The notes beneath the pieces are model-generated. The model was given only the letters and a program-made list of their open reading frames with translations. It was not told the origin of the DNA and searched no databases. The position numbers and the translations under genes are program-made. Below, in pieces: positions 22,946-33,639 of a stretch of DNA of 64,000 nucleotides (position 1 is the stretch's first letter; every line of letters starts with the position of its first letter). This DNA is from Dipteronia dyeriana (lineage: Eukaryota; Streptophyta; Magnoliopsida; Sapindales; Sapindaceae): the NCBI GenBank assembly GCA_032871835.1, contig CM065300.1, forward strand, positions 70,009,192 to 70,073,191. The letters run 5' to 3'.

Positions 22946-23414
22946 AATGACTCTATTACTAATTAATAAGAATATTATTATTACAATTGATTTAAAACTT
23001 AAACTTATTAAAATTAATGCATATCTATATCTTTTTAGAAATATCAAATGTTGTTACAATTTATTAACGGTGATTTTTGGATTATGAAAAAAGTCATACG
23101 TCCAACAAGTTAATATGAATGATAATTTTACTATACAGCAGAAAAATAATAATTAAACATAAAACATTGATTTTACGTGAAAACCCTTAAAAGAGAAAAA
23201 TCCAAGATTGCCGGAGACAAAAGAATAAGGTTTTACTATACAAAGATGAATCACACTCAATCTCTCTTTCTTTTTTTCAGTTGTATAATAATATATAATA
23301 ACTTTACAAAATTATCAAATCAAATATATAATCATATAGCAACAGCCTTTTTTTAACATGAGGTAACCATGTGGAAATTTATGTTAGTTAAATATTTAAT
23401 TTTTCATATATAAC
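22946..23414 (-). repeat. Possible LTR fragment, minus orientation
   Basis: On the minus strand the segment 23280-23165 reads like the U5 region of a plant LTR: AGAGAGATTGAGTGTG, then CTCCGGCAATCTTGG, then AAGGGTTTTCACGTAAAAT. No paired LTR or internal domain was found, and boundaries are unclear. The remainder is AT-rich and featureless. Confidence 0.4.
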
Positions 23415-24289
23415 TGTCGTATGTGAATTTTACCAAGCATACACGTCATTAACAGGAAGGAGAAAATAGCCAGGTGGACGTCCAAATGGGCACTCAGGAA
23501 ATATCCTACGAGGCATCATTAAAGAGAAGAAAGCCCGAGTGAGCATATATTGAATGAAACCTACTCGGGATCAGTTAACAGCACTCGGGACTGGTTAAAC
23601 AATGCTTTCACTCGGGTTCAAACAGCGCTACTCGGGACCATCAGGTATTGCTCTTACTCGGGAATAAATACGACTCGAGTAAGAACTCGGTGTTTATTTC
23701 ACATGGATTAAGTCATTAAATACGCGAAGATATCCATCAGGAAGGAATCCCAAATAAAACGGAACATTAAGTTAGAAGAGTCCCCAATCAGGAAATAACT
23801 TGATTACTTTACGAAGACAACATTCTTATAAGGAAACAAGTCCAAATTGAACAACACTACTAGAATCCTACTCGATTTCCATAAGAGACTCCGAAACAGG
23901 AAAGAAGACAAATCAACTTCAAACAAGTAACCGAATCACAATTGAATACAAAGATCTCGTATTACTTGTACAAAGCAGATTAGGGTTCTATAAGCATATA
24001 AATAGACCCATAATCTGGTTCCAAAAGATATAGGCAATATAACATACAGCAATCATAACAAATTCAGAGAGAAAAAAGAGAGATCGAGAGCTTGTAAACA
24101 TCATATTTTTATAGTGGATTTTGGCTTGGTTGATCCTTCAACCACCCGTGGACGTATCTCCGGTCATCGGAGTTTTACCACGTAAAACTTGTCTTCATTA
24201 CTCTCTCTGAATCTCTTTTTCTTTGAGTCAATAGACGAAATCCAATCATTGTTGGCTTTTCTGACATAATCCAGAAATCGACGTCAACA
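23415..24289 (+). repeat. Solo LTR related to the gypsy LTR at 18417-19159
   Basis: It starts TGTCGTATG and ends GTCAACA. The flanks ATAAC (23410-23414) and ATAAT (24290-24294) are a plausible 5-bp target duplication. The segment TATCTCCGGTCATCGGAGTT near 24150 and the CA end match the gypsy LTR read on its own strand. The U3 part holds at least six copies of ACTCGGG-like words between 23540 and 23690. A possible TATA element (GCATATAAATAGAC) lies near 23993. No internal gypsy sequence is attached, so it is a recombination product. Confidence 0.7.
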
Positions 24290-25004
24290 ATAATAAAAAT
24301 TGATATTATTAATTTATTATATTAAATAATAATAATAATATAATATCAATAGGTTCTTCTAATATAGAAGTGACGGGTGATATTATTTTATGTTATTAAT
24401 AAATATTTAATTTTAAAAAATATTTAGACGATGCAAAAATACCTTAATTTAATTTGAAACAATTATATAGGTACTAGTTGTTCGTATCAAATGTCATTAT
24501 TAGAGCTAGGTTTCTACATCGTGTTCATCATATTAGTCTTTATTTTAATTTCTTATTTTTTTTAAAAGATAAATACCTTAATTAATCATATCATATAACT
24601 AAATAAAATTTTCTCAATGAACAGAAAATTAAATAATTAAAGTATGCTATTAATCTCAAAGATAATCCTTCGTATTCAATTCAGTCAAAAAATAATTTGA
24701 AAAAAATAAAATCTTTTTTATTCAACCTTAATGAAATACATCGATTGTTAAATTACCATGCTAAATGCATGCAATCCAAACAAAAAATATTGTTTGATAA
24801 ATGATAATGTTAGGAGGCCTTGGTGACGGTTTTGTAGAATCAATGGGCAATACCAAATTAATTACCCTTAAATTCTCCCTTTTTTGCCCTATTTAATATC
24901 CTGCCTCAAAATTGAATATTTCTTCTAATTAATCAAACTCAACCTTTTTGTAAATTCTCAATCAATCTATAAGAAGATACAACTCAATTGTAAATTCAAC
25001 CAGT
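24290..25004. other. AT-rich intergenic stretch
   Basis: Sequence is rich in AATAAT and short A/T runs. I see no gene, repeat end or RNA structure that I can support. Confidence 0.5.
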
Positions 25005-25385
25005 TGTAATGTTAAGTTGATTTTTTTAGTGATGATGATATTCTGTATATTATAATTATTCATTAATTTTGTTATATATGTGTGTGCGTGAGGATGTGTC
25101 GTTATTTTTTTAAGCTAGATGTATTGTTACCTTTATTATATTTGCCTATTTTTTACTTTATTAAAATTTAATTTTTAAGAAATTTTGAATTCTTTTTTGG
25201 GTAAACAAGTGTTGAAGATTATTATTAATTATTTAAATTTATAATTGATTTTTGGAATTATTATTGTAAATTTTATATCGAATTGCAAGTGGAATTTATT
25301 AATACCAAATATTTAATTTACAATTTGGAAAAAAAAAATCAAAACCCAAAACTCTTGAAGATAATGAGTTTGAGTATATCAATTT
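25005..25385. repeat. Long-range direct duplication, copy 2
   Basis: Diverged copy of 22319-22945 lacking most of the microsatellite. The two copies flank the solo LTR and the LTR fragment. Short GT repeats (TATATGTGTGTGCGTG, about 25074) replace the TA tract. Confidence 0.7.
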
Positions 25386-25659
25386 GAGGTATCCATAATT
25401 ATTGAATATATTATTGTAATAGATTTATAAGTCTCATAAAATAACATTAGAACAAAAAAAAATGTATATAAGAAACAAATTTTGAAAAAACCAAGAAATA
25501 TTAAAGCCATAAAAATGTTTACGGAAGCCATAATAACGTTAGTTACAACTTATGTTAAATTTTGTTAATATTTTTAAAATTTAGGGTTTTAGAATGGAAT
25601 GTTTTCAAAAAAAGAGTTTTTTTTTTTAACATGGAAAAGCTTTATAAAACAAAAATCAA

Positions 25660-25930
25660 GTACAACCAAGGGCATCCATAAGTATGAACTTCCGGATGTA
25701 AGGAGGGTAATCCTTTAGTCAAAAATGATCATCGTTAATAGAGAGTCACTAGAGAAACCCTATATAGTTATGGGCTACAAAAGTAGCTTTTTTTAGAGAC
25801 AAAATTTAAACTACACTCGGGTAACCATTGCATCAGACGGTAGATTTCATCAATAACCAGGTCAATTTCAGACTCATGGCGATTTATGTCATTAACAAGG
25901 ACAACCACAACAAATGAGTGTTAGAAGATA
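25660..25930 (-). pseudogene. RNase H-like (RVT_3) domain fragment
   Basis: On the minus strand three pieces in shifting frames are readable: EIDLVIDEIYRLMQWLPECS followed by LNFVSKK, then KKATFVAHNYIGF, then DYPPYIRKFILMDALG. This is the C-terminal part of the plant RVT_3 RNase H-like family, found at the end of LINE-type reverse transcriptases and in domesticated 'ribonuclease H protein' genes. No reverse transcriptase is adjacent, so this is an orphan fragment. Stops and at least two shifts show it is dead. Confidence 0.6.
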
Positions 25931-26008
25931 AAAAGGGTAATTTTAAAATAAAATGGATTGTCTTTAGAAATTTTTTAAAATTTAAGTTTTTAGGAGGAAG
26001 TGTCTTTA

Positions 26009-26359
26009 GAGCATCTCGAATAGTCTTCCCTTAAAGACTCTCTTATTTAAGGGTGTATGTTATTGCAAGGGGTCGTTAAGAGAGTATGTGCTCTAACAAT
26101 GTTCCCTTTAATAATTTTTTATTATTATTTAAATGCTAGATATTGTGTTTGATAAATATTAGATATTGTTTGGCCCTTTAATAATCTTAATTAGTGGAGC
26201 CCACTTTAAGGGGTCTGAAAACACCCATTAATTAAATGAGTGAACTCCACCAGAACACAATTAAAAGAGCCATTTAGGGATATGTTGGAGCTGTAAAAAT
26301 ACATTTACTCCCTTAATTAAGCTAAGGGATGTCTTCAAGGGAGACTACTGAAGATGCTC
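26009..26359. mobile_element. PIF/Harbinger-type MITE (Tourist-like)
   Basis: This 351-bp element has inverted termini: GAGCATCTCGAATAGTCTTC on the left and the complement of GAGACTACTGAAGATGCTC on the right. It is flanked by TTA on both sides (26006-26008 and 26360-26362), the target preference of PIF/Harbinger transposases. There is no coding capacity. Confidence 0.88.
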
Positions 26360-26362
26360 TTA

Positions 26363-26877
26363 GAAAATGAATATGTAAAGGTAAAATTAGAATGTAAAGA
26401 GAAAATCTCTAGATTTATAAGTCTTGTAAAATAAGATCATTTAAATAGTAGATTGATAGTTTAATACAATACAAATATTAAATGGATGCGGATATTGTCA
26501 TCCATAAAATAAATTAATACACCTATTGTCATAAGTACACACATATCTGCAATTTAAAAATTAAATATTACTATAAGCATCCATCCTTATGCTAATAGTA
26601 CACTTATTGAAATAAATATATTCATTTTAACACATTTTATTTGTAAACCCCCTTAAATTATTAACGCATCCAATTTATATATTAAAAATTTCATATATAA
26701 TTTTAAAATCAAATCTTCTTATAATGTTAGTCCAATTTACTTTTGAAAATATCTCAAATATTAGAGTCTTATGAAAGGGATGATGTAGAACGGAATAGTA
26801 TAAGGGGTCAAAAGATTTTCAATATGGAATTATCTTATATATACAACTATGTTTTAAAAATTATCTTATATATACAT
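26363..26877. other. AT-rich stretch left of the tandem array
   Basis: No recognisable gene or repeat end. A short frame at 26743-26931 runs into the array and has no domain, so I do not treat it as a gene. Confidence 0.5.
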
Positions 26878-29800
26878 AACGTTAGAGTGGTTTCCAAAAA
26901 AAAAGTTGTTTCCTTTGTTAACGTTTACTAGTTCCCAGGAGCAACTCCAACGTTGAAGTTGTTCCCGGGAGCCACTCCCTTTGTTATAGATAACGTTAGA
27001 GTGGTTTCAAAAAAAAATTGTTTCCTTTGTTAACTTTAACTGGTTCCCGGGAGCAATTTTCACATTATACATAACGTTATAGTGATTTCCAAAAAAAACG
27101 TTGACTAGTTCCCGGGAGCAACCCTAACGTTGGTTATAACGTGAAATTGGTTTCCAACAACGTTGAAGTTGTTTCCAACGAGAAATTGTTTTCGGGAGCA
27201 ACTTTCACGTTATACATAATGTTAGAGTGGTTTCCAAAAAAAAAGCTGTTTCCTTTGTTAACGTTTACAGGTTCCCGGAAGCAACTCTAACGTTGATTAT
27301 AATGTGAAAGTGGTTTCCAACAACGTTGAAGTTGTTCCCAACGAGAAGTTGTTCCTGGGAGCAGCTTTCACGTTATAGATAATGTTATAGTGGTTTCAAA
27401 AAAAAAGTTGTTTCTTTTGTTAACGTTGATTGGTTCCCGGGAGCAACTCTAACGTTGGTTAAAACGTGAAAGTGGTTTCCAACAACGTTGAACTTGTTCC
27501 CAACGAGAATTTATTCCAGGAAGCAACTTTCACGTTATACATAACGTTAGAGTGGTTTCCAAAAAAAAAGTTGTTCACTTTATTAACGTTGACTGGTTTC
27601 TGGGAGCAACTCTAACATTGGTTATAACATGAAAATGGTTTCCAACAACGTTGAAGTTGTTCCTAGGAGCAACTTTCACGTTATACATAATGTTAGAATG
27701 GTTTCCAAAAAAAAGTTATTTCCTTTGTTAACGTTTACTGGTTCCCGGGAGCAACTCTAACTTTGGTTATAACGTGAAAGTGGTTTCCAACAACGTTGAA
27801 GTTGTTTCCAACGAGAAGTTGTTTCCAACGAGAAGTTGTTTCCGAAAGCAACTTTCACACTATACATAACGTTAGAGTGGTTTCCAAAAAAAAAAAGTTG
27901 TTCCCTTTATTAACGTTTACTGGTTCCCGGGAGCAACTTTAACGTTGGTTATAACGTGAAAGTGGTTTCCAACAACGTTAAAGTTGTTCCCAATGAGAAG
28001 TTATTCCCGAGGGTAACTTTCACGTTATACATAACATTAGAGTGGTTTCCAACAAAAAAGAGTTGTTCCCTTTGTTAACGTTTACTGGTTCCCTGGAGCA
28101 ACTCTAACGTTGGTTATAACATGAAAGTGGTTTCCAACAACGTTGAAGTTGTTCCCAATGAGAAGTTATTCCCGGGAGCAACTTTCACATTATACATAAC
28201 GTTAGAGTGGTTTCCAAAAAAAAAAGTTATTTCTTTTGTTAACGTTTACTGGTTCCCGATAGCGACTCTAATGTTGATTATAACGTGAAAGTGGTTTCCA
28301 ACAACGTTGAAGTTGTTCCTAACGAGAAGTTGTTCCCAACGAGAAGTTGTTCATAGGAGCATCTTTCACGTTATAGATAACGTTAGAGTGGTTTCCAAAA
28401 AAAAAAGTTGTTTCCTTTGTTAATGTTTACTGGTTCCCGGAAGCAACTCTAACGTTAGTTATAACGTGAAAGTGGTTTGCAACAACGTTAAAGTTGTTCC
28501 GAACGAGAATTTGTTCCCGGGAGCAACTTTCACGTTATAGATAACGTTAGAGTGGTTTCCAAAAATAAAAGTTGTTCCCTTTGTTAACATTGACTGGTTC
28601 CCGGGAGCAGCTCTAACGTTGGTTATAACGTGAAAGTAGTTTCCAACAACGTTGAAGTTGTTCCCAATGAGAAGTTGTTCCCAAGAGCAACTTTCACGTT
28701 ATAGATAACGTTAGGGTTAGGAATGATAGCGGGTCGGGTTCGGGTGGGTTTTGTAAAATCCAAACCCTTACCCGTAAAAATTTTCTTCCGCCTTCGAACT
28801 CGAGTAGGTAAGAGGGTTCGTAGACGGGTTTGAACCCGCGGGTTATGGCTGCACCCATACCCTTACATGCGAACCCGCGAAACAATGTTGGTTCATGGGT
28901 GAATGCTTTACCGAAGGGATACCCACAAACCCGTAACCCACGAACCCGCGAACCCGCGATTTGTCATTTGTAAATTTCCACATATAATCACCTATTGAAT
29001 TCTTAATTGAATTAAATTTTCATTTCTAATTCCCTACTTGATACATTACAAAACAATAATAGCTATAAAAATAAAACGACTAAAAATAATTCAAATGTCT
29101 ATGTATATTTATATACAAGTATTTTATTTATGCGGGTTCGCGGGTTCAACCCGCGGGTTCATTTTTTCAACCTGCACCCGCACGCGAACCCACTGAGTTT
29201 TTCATTAAACGGGTTCTTGGGTCCGCGGGTCATAAATTCATCATCCACACTCGACCCTACAGGGTCGGGTTTGGGCGGGTGCCAGTGGGTGCAAGTCAAA
29301 TTGCCATCCCTAGTTAGGTTGGTTTCCAAAAAAAAAAGTTGTTTCATTTGTTAACGTTGACTGGTTCCCGGGAGCAACTGTAACGTTTGTTATAACATGA
29401 AAGTGGTTTCCCACAACGTTGAAGTTGTTCCCGGGAGAAACTTTCACGTTATAGATAACGTTATAGTGGTTTCCAAAAAAAAAGTTATTTCCTTTGTTAA
29501 CGTTGACTGGTTCCCGGGAGCAACTCTAACGTTGGTTATAATGTGAAAGTAGTTTCCAACAACGTTGAAGTTGTTTCCAACGAGAAGTTGTTCCCGAGAG
29601 CAACTTTCACGTTATACATAACGTTAGAGTGGTTTCTAAAAAAAAAGTTATTTCCTTTGTTAACGTTGACTGGTTCCCGGGAGCAACTCAAACGTTGGTT
29701 ATAACTTGAAAGTGGTTTCCAACAACGTTGAAGTTGTTCACAACATTGAAGTTGTTCACAACGAGAAGTTGTTCCCGTGAGCAACTTTCACATTATAGAT

Positions 29801-29930
29801 AATGTTAAAGTGGTTTCCAAAAAATAAAAGTTGTTCATTTTGTTAACGTTGACTGGTTCCTGGGAACAACTCTAACGTTTCTTACAACGTCAAAGTAGTT
29901 CCCTGGAATATTGAAGTTATTCCCAGAAAA
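26878..29930. repeat. Tandem array of about 164-bp units with alternating-orientation core
   Basis: About 15 units are recognisable. Starts of the word TAACGTTAGAGTGG in the clean part lie at 27867, 28032, 28197, 28378, 28542 and 28705, giving periods of 165, 165, 181, 164 and 163. Each unit is two half-units of about 82 bp sharing GGTTTCC at the start and GTTCCCGGGAGCAAC before a core. In one half the core reads CTCTAACGTT...TATAACGTGAAAG; in the other it reads the reverse complement, CTTTCACGTTATA...AACGTTAGAG. The 181-bp unit has an extra 16-bp TTGTTCCCAACGAGAA copy. A hAT MITE interrupts the array at 28718-29312. No coding potential. Confidence 0.9.
28718..29312. mobile_element. hAT-type MITE inside the tandem array
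   Basis: The 595-bp element begins TAGGAATGATAGCGGGT and ends GGCAATTTG-complement...CATCCCTA (TIR consensus TAGGRATG). It is flanked by GTTAGGGT (28710-28717) and GTTAGGTT (29313-29320), an 8-bp target duplication with one mismatch, as hAT transposases make. The interior is dominated by GGGTTCGCGGGTT-like words on both strands. The left flank copy replaces the array word GTTAGAGT. Confidence 0.9.
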
Positions 29931-30420
29931 AAAAAATTACATATTTATTTTTTACCTCTCAATCAAATATAAACAATTATATATATTTACACTCTAAAGT
30001 GTATTCATATTTTTTATACATATATTAATATATACATTTTCAAAATGTTTGCAACTTATTAATATATTACAATTATTTACTTATTTTCAAAATTTAAATC
30101 TTATTATTTATTATAAATTTAATTTTATTGTATATTAGTAACAATTTAATTAAATTTTCAAAATTTTCAAAATTTTCAAATTACAAATGTAATCATATTT
30201 TTTATTAATATTATTCTACAAATATTTACAATTCTATATTTTAATATAATTTTATTATTTATTAACTTTATAATAATAGTTATATATAATTTAATATATT
30301 AATAATATATTAAAAAAATTAAAAATACCATTTGGGGAGAAACCGGTTGCAACCGGTTGTCCCAACTCCAAAATAAATTGCCATGATACCTACAACTTTT
30401 AGGTGAGGTATACTACCCAA
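29931..30420. other. AT-rich spacer between tandem array and OCT7-like gene 1
   Basis: Mostly A/T runs with no gene. The last about 90 bases, including CCGGTTGCAACCGGTTG at about 30343 (a palindromic word), probably belong to the upstream region of gene 1. Confidence 0.5.
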
Positions 30421-30426
30421 GCCCCA

Positions 30427-30432
30427 TATATA
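30427..30432 (+). promoter_or_regulatory. TATA box of OCT7-like gene 1
   Basis: CCCCATATATACC is a good plant TATA element. It lies about 75 bp upstream of the inferred 5' leader splice donor at 30504, which leaves room for a short non-coding first exon. Confidence 0.55.
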
Positions 30433-30503
30433 CCAGTTCTTTACAGTTTTACTTCACCACTAGTGTTGCCAGTCTACTAGCACTAGGAAATAAATTTATA
30501 AAG

Positions 30504-31016
30504 GTATTTCTATTTACTAATATTTAATGTCTTTTCTTTTTCTTTTTCTTTTTTTCTTTCATCAGATAGTGGTTCCGATTAATGAATTGCATTTATTTAG
30601 TGGGATAGCAGTGATCTGTTGTTAAATTAAATTTGTTATGAGACTGATTCTTTTCAAATCAGTTAGCTGCAGGTGGGTTTAATCTTATTTATTTGTGTTG
30701 TCTTTTTGAACTATGGAATTGAAAATGCAAGAACTTGTGGGAACATGCTATAAAATTCAAAATTGATTTCTAACTTTAAGTTACTTCTTTTTGAGTAGAC
30801 TTGGTTATAATTGAAGCTAAGGCAGTGCATCATTCATCAAATTGATTAGGAAAATTTTGAAATTAAAAAGTTGGTAGAGGATATGAAAGTTTCTTGTTAT
30901 TTTGGTACAATATTCATTCATATGGTTCAAATTTTTTGAACACTGATTACTGGATATGTTGAGGTTAGTTAGTTCAATCTGATTCTGTTTTGTTTTGTTT
31001 TGTTTTGGCTCTCTAG
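30504..31016 (+). other. Probable 5' leader intron of OCT7-like gene 1
   Basis: A donor AAAG/GTATTT at 30504 and an acceptor TTTTGGCTCTCTAG/ at 31016 sit directly before the start codon, which would be the first base of the next exon. The second gene has the same acceptor-plus-ATG arrangement. Confidence 0.55.
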
Positions 31017-33110
31017 ATGGAAGGTGGAAACCTTGTTTACTCTCTGGATGAAGCACTCTCTGCTATGAGATTTGGGAAGTTCCAAGTCCTTGTGCTCATA
31101 TATGCTGGACTCGGCTGGTTTTCCGAAGCAATGGAGATTATGATTCTTTCGTTCGTTGGACCAGCAGTGAAGTCAAAGTGGAATCTCTCATCAGGCGAAG
31201 AGAGCCTGTTAACAACTGTTGTTTTTGCTGGTATGCTGGTTGGAGCTTATTCATGGGGTCTTATATCAGATAATTGGGGAAGGAGGTTGGTTATACACAC
31301 ACACTCCCCTTGTCGTTTACTTATTTGTTATTAATTTTCATTGCTTCATTTACATGCATAGTTAGTCATCTAAACTTATTTAGTATACTTGCTAGGATTT
31401 GTTTGAGTAGCTTCATAGCTGGAGAATTTATTTGTAATTATTTAGTATATTTTTTGTTTTGTTGATCTTATATTTAGTGCTGTTGTTTTATCTTGTTTAC
31501 TTTGTTTACTCTTTCAGGAAGAGTTTTTTCCTCATATCTATAGTTACTAGTGGAGCTGGATTGTTAAGTGCTTTCTCCCCAAATTATATGTCACTAGTAA
31601 TGTCTCGTTGTTTGGTTGGCGTTGGTTTGGGTGGGGGACCTGTATTCTTATCGTGGTTTCTAGAATTTGTTCCAGTTTCTTATAGAGGTACATGGATGGT
31701 AGTCTTTTCAGCTTTCTGGACTGCAGGAACCATTTTTGAGGCTTCGCTTGCCTGGGTATGTTTGTTTTTCCTAATTACTTTCTCCAGTTATTAACTCTTA
31801 AGTCATGTTTGGAATCCCGTACAGTACTGTACTGAGACTGTATTGTATATGATTTTTGTTGCTCTATATATAAGATTAAATTTAGTACTATACAACATTT
31901 GGTATTGGAACTATTTTTAGTGAACTGATATGCTGGTGACCACAAAGACTGAGATTGAAACTATTTAAAATTTAAAAGCTCTGTCATTATGCAGATTGTC
32001 ATGACAAAATTAAATTGGAGGTGGCTACTTGCATTGTCATCTATACCATCATTTGCTCTGCTTCTCTTTTATGGTCTTGCACCTGAGTCACCGAGGTATT
32101 TATGTATGAAAGGTAGAACAATTGATGCACTTTGCATTCTTGAGAAGATATCTCTCATCAATCGAGCTAAACTCCCTCCTGGCATGCTTGTTTCTGATAA
32201 AAAAACTACCGGACAGAATGAAGAATCATCCGTGTCATCACAGGATACACTTCCACTCTCAGCAATAAGAAAAATGATCACGAAATTTAAGTCAGCCTTC
32301 TCATCATTTTTAATGCTTTTCTCACCAAAACTTATCCGGACAACTCTTCTCCTATGGGTGCTGTTCTTTGCTAGTGCATTCTCGTATTATGGCGTTGTAT
32401 TGTTGACGTCCAAGTTAAGTACTAAGGAAAGTAAATGTGGCTCAACTGTTCTGCACTCGGGAAATTCGAAGGACAATAGCCTCTATGTAAATGTGTTTAT
32501 CACTAGTTTGGCAGGTGTTCTATCTTCTTTATCAATTAAGTTCATTTATTTTTACATCAATTGTGATGGTTCGGTAACATTTTTATTTTCCAGAGCTTCC
32601 TGGACTTCTCTTGCCGGCGATAATTGTTGACATAATTGGGCGCAAACTGTCCATGGCTATTATGTTTATCTTAGCTTGTGTTTTCCTTCTGCCACTGGCT
32701 TTCCATCAGTCTGCCGTTATTACAACAGTGTTACTGTTTGGAGTTCGCGTGTGTGCCACAGGAACCATAACAGTGGCCAGCTTCTATGCCCCAGAGGTAA
32801 TAGATATCATGTGACTTGCTTAAAGGTCTTCTTCATAGTTGGATAAATTGATCGAATTCCTTTTGTTGGTTGGTAGATATATCCGACCTCCATGAGGACA
32901 ACCGGAGCTGGAGTTGCGAGCTCAGTGGGGAGAATTGGTGGCATGGTGTGCCCTCTTGTAGCTGTAGCACTTGTATCGGCTTGTCATCTAACCGCTGCTG
33001 TTATTCTGTTCGAGGTTGTATTTGTTCTTGCCATAGCCTCAACCCTGCTCCTCCCATTTGAAACCAAGGGACAGCAATTGAGAGACAATGTGGATGCATT
33101 AGATTCATAA
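31017..33110 (+). CDS. OCT7: OCT7-like MFS transporter, gene 1 (5 coding exons)
   Basis: Coding exons are 31017-31285, 31518-31755, 31995-32514, 32594-32796 and 32877-33110. All introns are GT-AG and phases join cleanly, giving 1464 nt and 487 aa, close to Arabidopsis OCT7 (about 500 aa). The product is a 12-segment major facilitator carrier of the organic cation/carnitine transporter 7 (NiaP-like) type. Relatives move organic cations and nicotinate-type compounds across membranes; the substrate here is not known. Visible motifs are SDNWGRR between segments 2 and 3, [12 protein letters not shown] in segment 4, APESPRYL before the long central loop, VDIIGRK between segments 8 and 9, and YAPE then PFETKG near the end. 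The central loop is Ser/Lys-rich. Start chosen at the ATG right after a splice acceptor, matching gene 2. No lesions seen. Confidence 0.93.
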
Positions 33111-33639
33111 ACTGGGTGCATGTTTCTACTTTTGATTTTTAGGTGCCTATGTAAATAGTAAAATAAACATGGATTGTTGTAAAAATTAACTTATATGACA
33201 AAACACAAGAAAGTGTCTGTTGTATAATACAAAAAAAACCATAAATTCCTGTTGGTATGGTATATTCGAAGAAGTGGTTGGATTTTTTTATTTTTTTATT
33301 TTTTTAAATATTTTCAATGGATATTATACTTTTCACTTCAACCGTACAAATTTCTTTTTTAGTAGAAAGAAATTAATAAACCAAAATCATAAACAAACAA
33401 CAAATAATAAACCTTAAAAAAAACATACAAGTTTATTATTATTGAAAACAAAATATTAGAAAAAATAAATATATTATATAGGTCTAACGTAATTAGGGAT
33501 GACAATTCCACCTACTGATGCCCACCCACAATGGGTGAGTGTGGATTTTACTAATAGATGGCTATGGGTCCATAAATTCAAATCGATACAGGTTTGAATT
33601 CAAGTATAAATTTGAAAAAAAAAAAATCAACATCCAAAC
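33111..33639. repeat. 3' flank of gene 1, duplicated downstream of the third OCT7 copy
   Basis: After the stop codon, words such as TTCTACTTTTGAT, GTTGTATAATACAAAA and CATAAATTCCTGTTGGTAT recur after 48953. The later part, from AATAATAAACC to AATTTGAAAAAAAAA, recurs at 58470-58738 and 63365-63400. A TAGGGATGACAATTCCACC stretch at about 33495 looks like one end of a hAT MITE of the same family as 28718-29312. Confidence 0.8.

Noticed and set aside
26878..29930. CRISPR-like array
   Set aside because: Units have no constant short repeat with unique spacers; whole 164-bp units are repeated, and the context is a plant genome.
31822..31840. 14-bp perfect palindrome GTACAGTACTGTAC in intron 2 of gene 1
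   Set aside because: Possibly one end of a tiny MITE, but the partner end in the intron is too diverged to claim an element.
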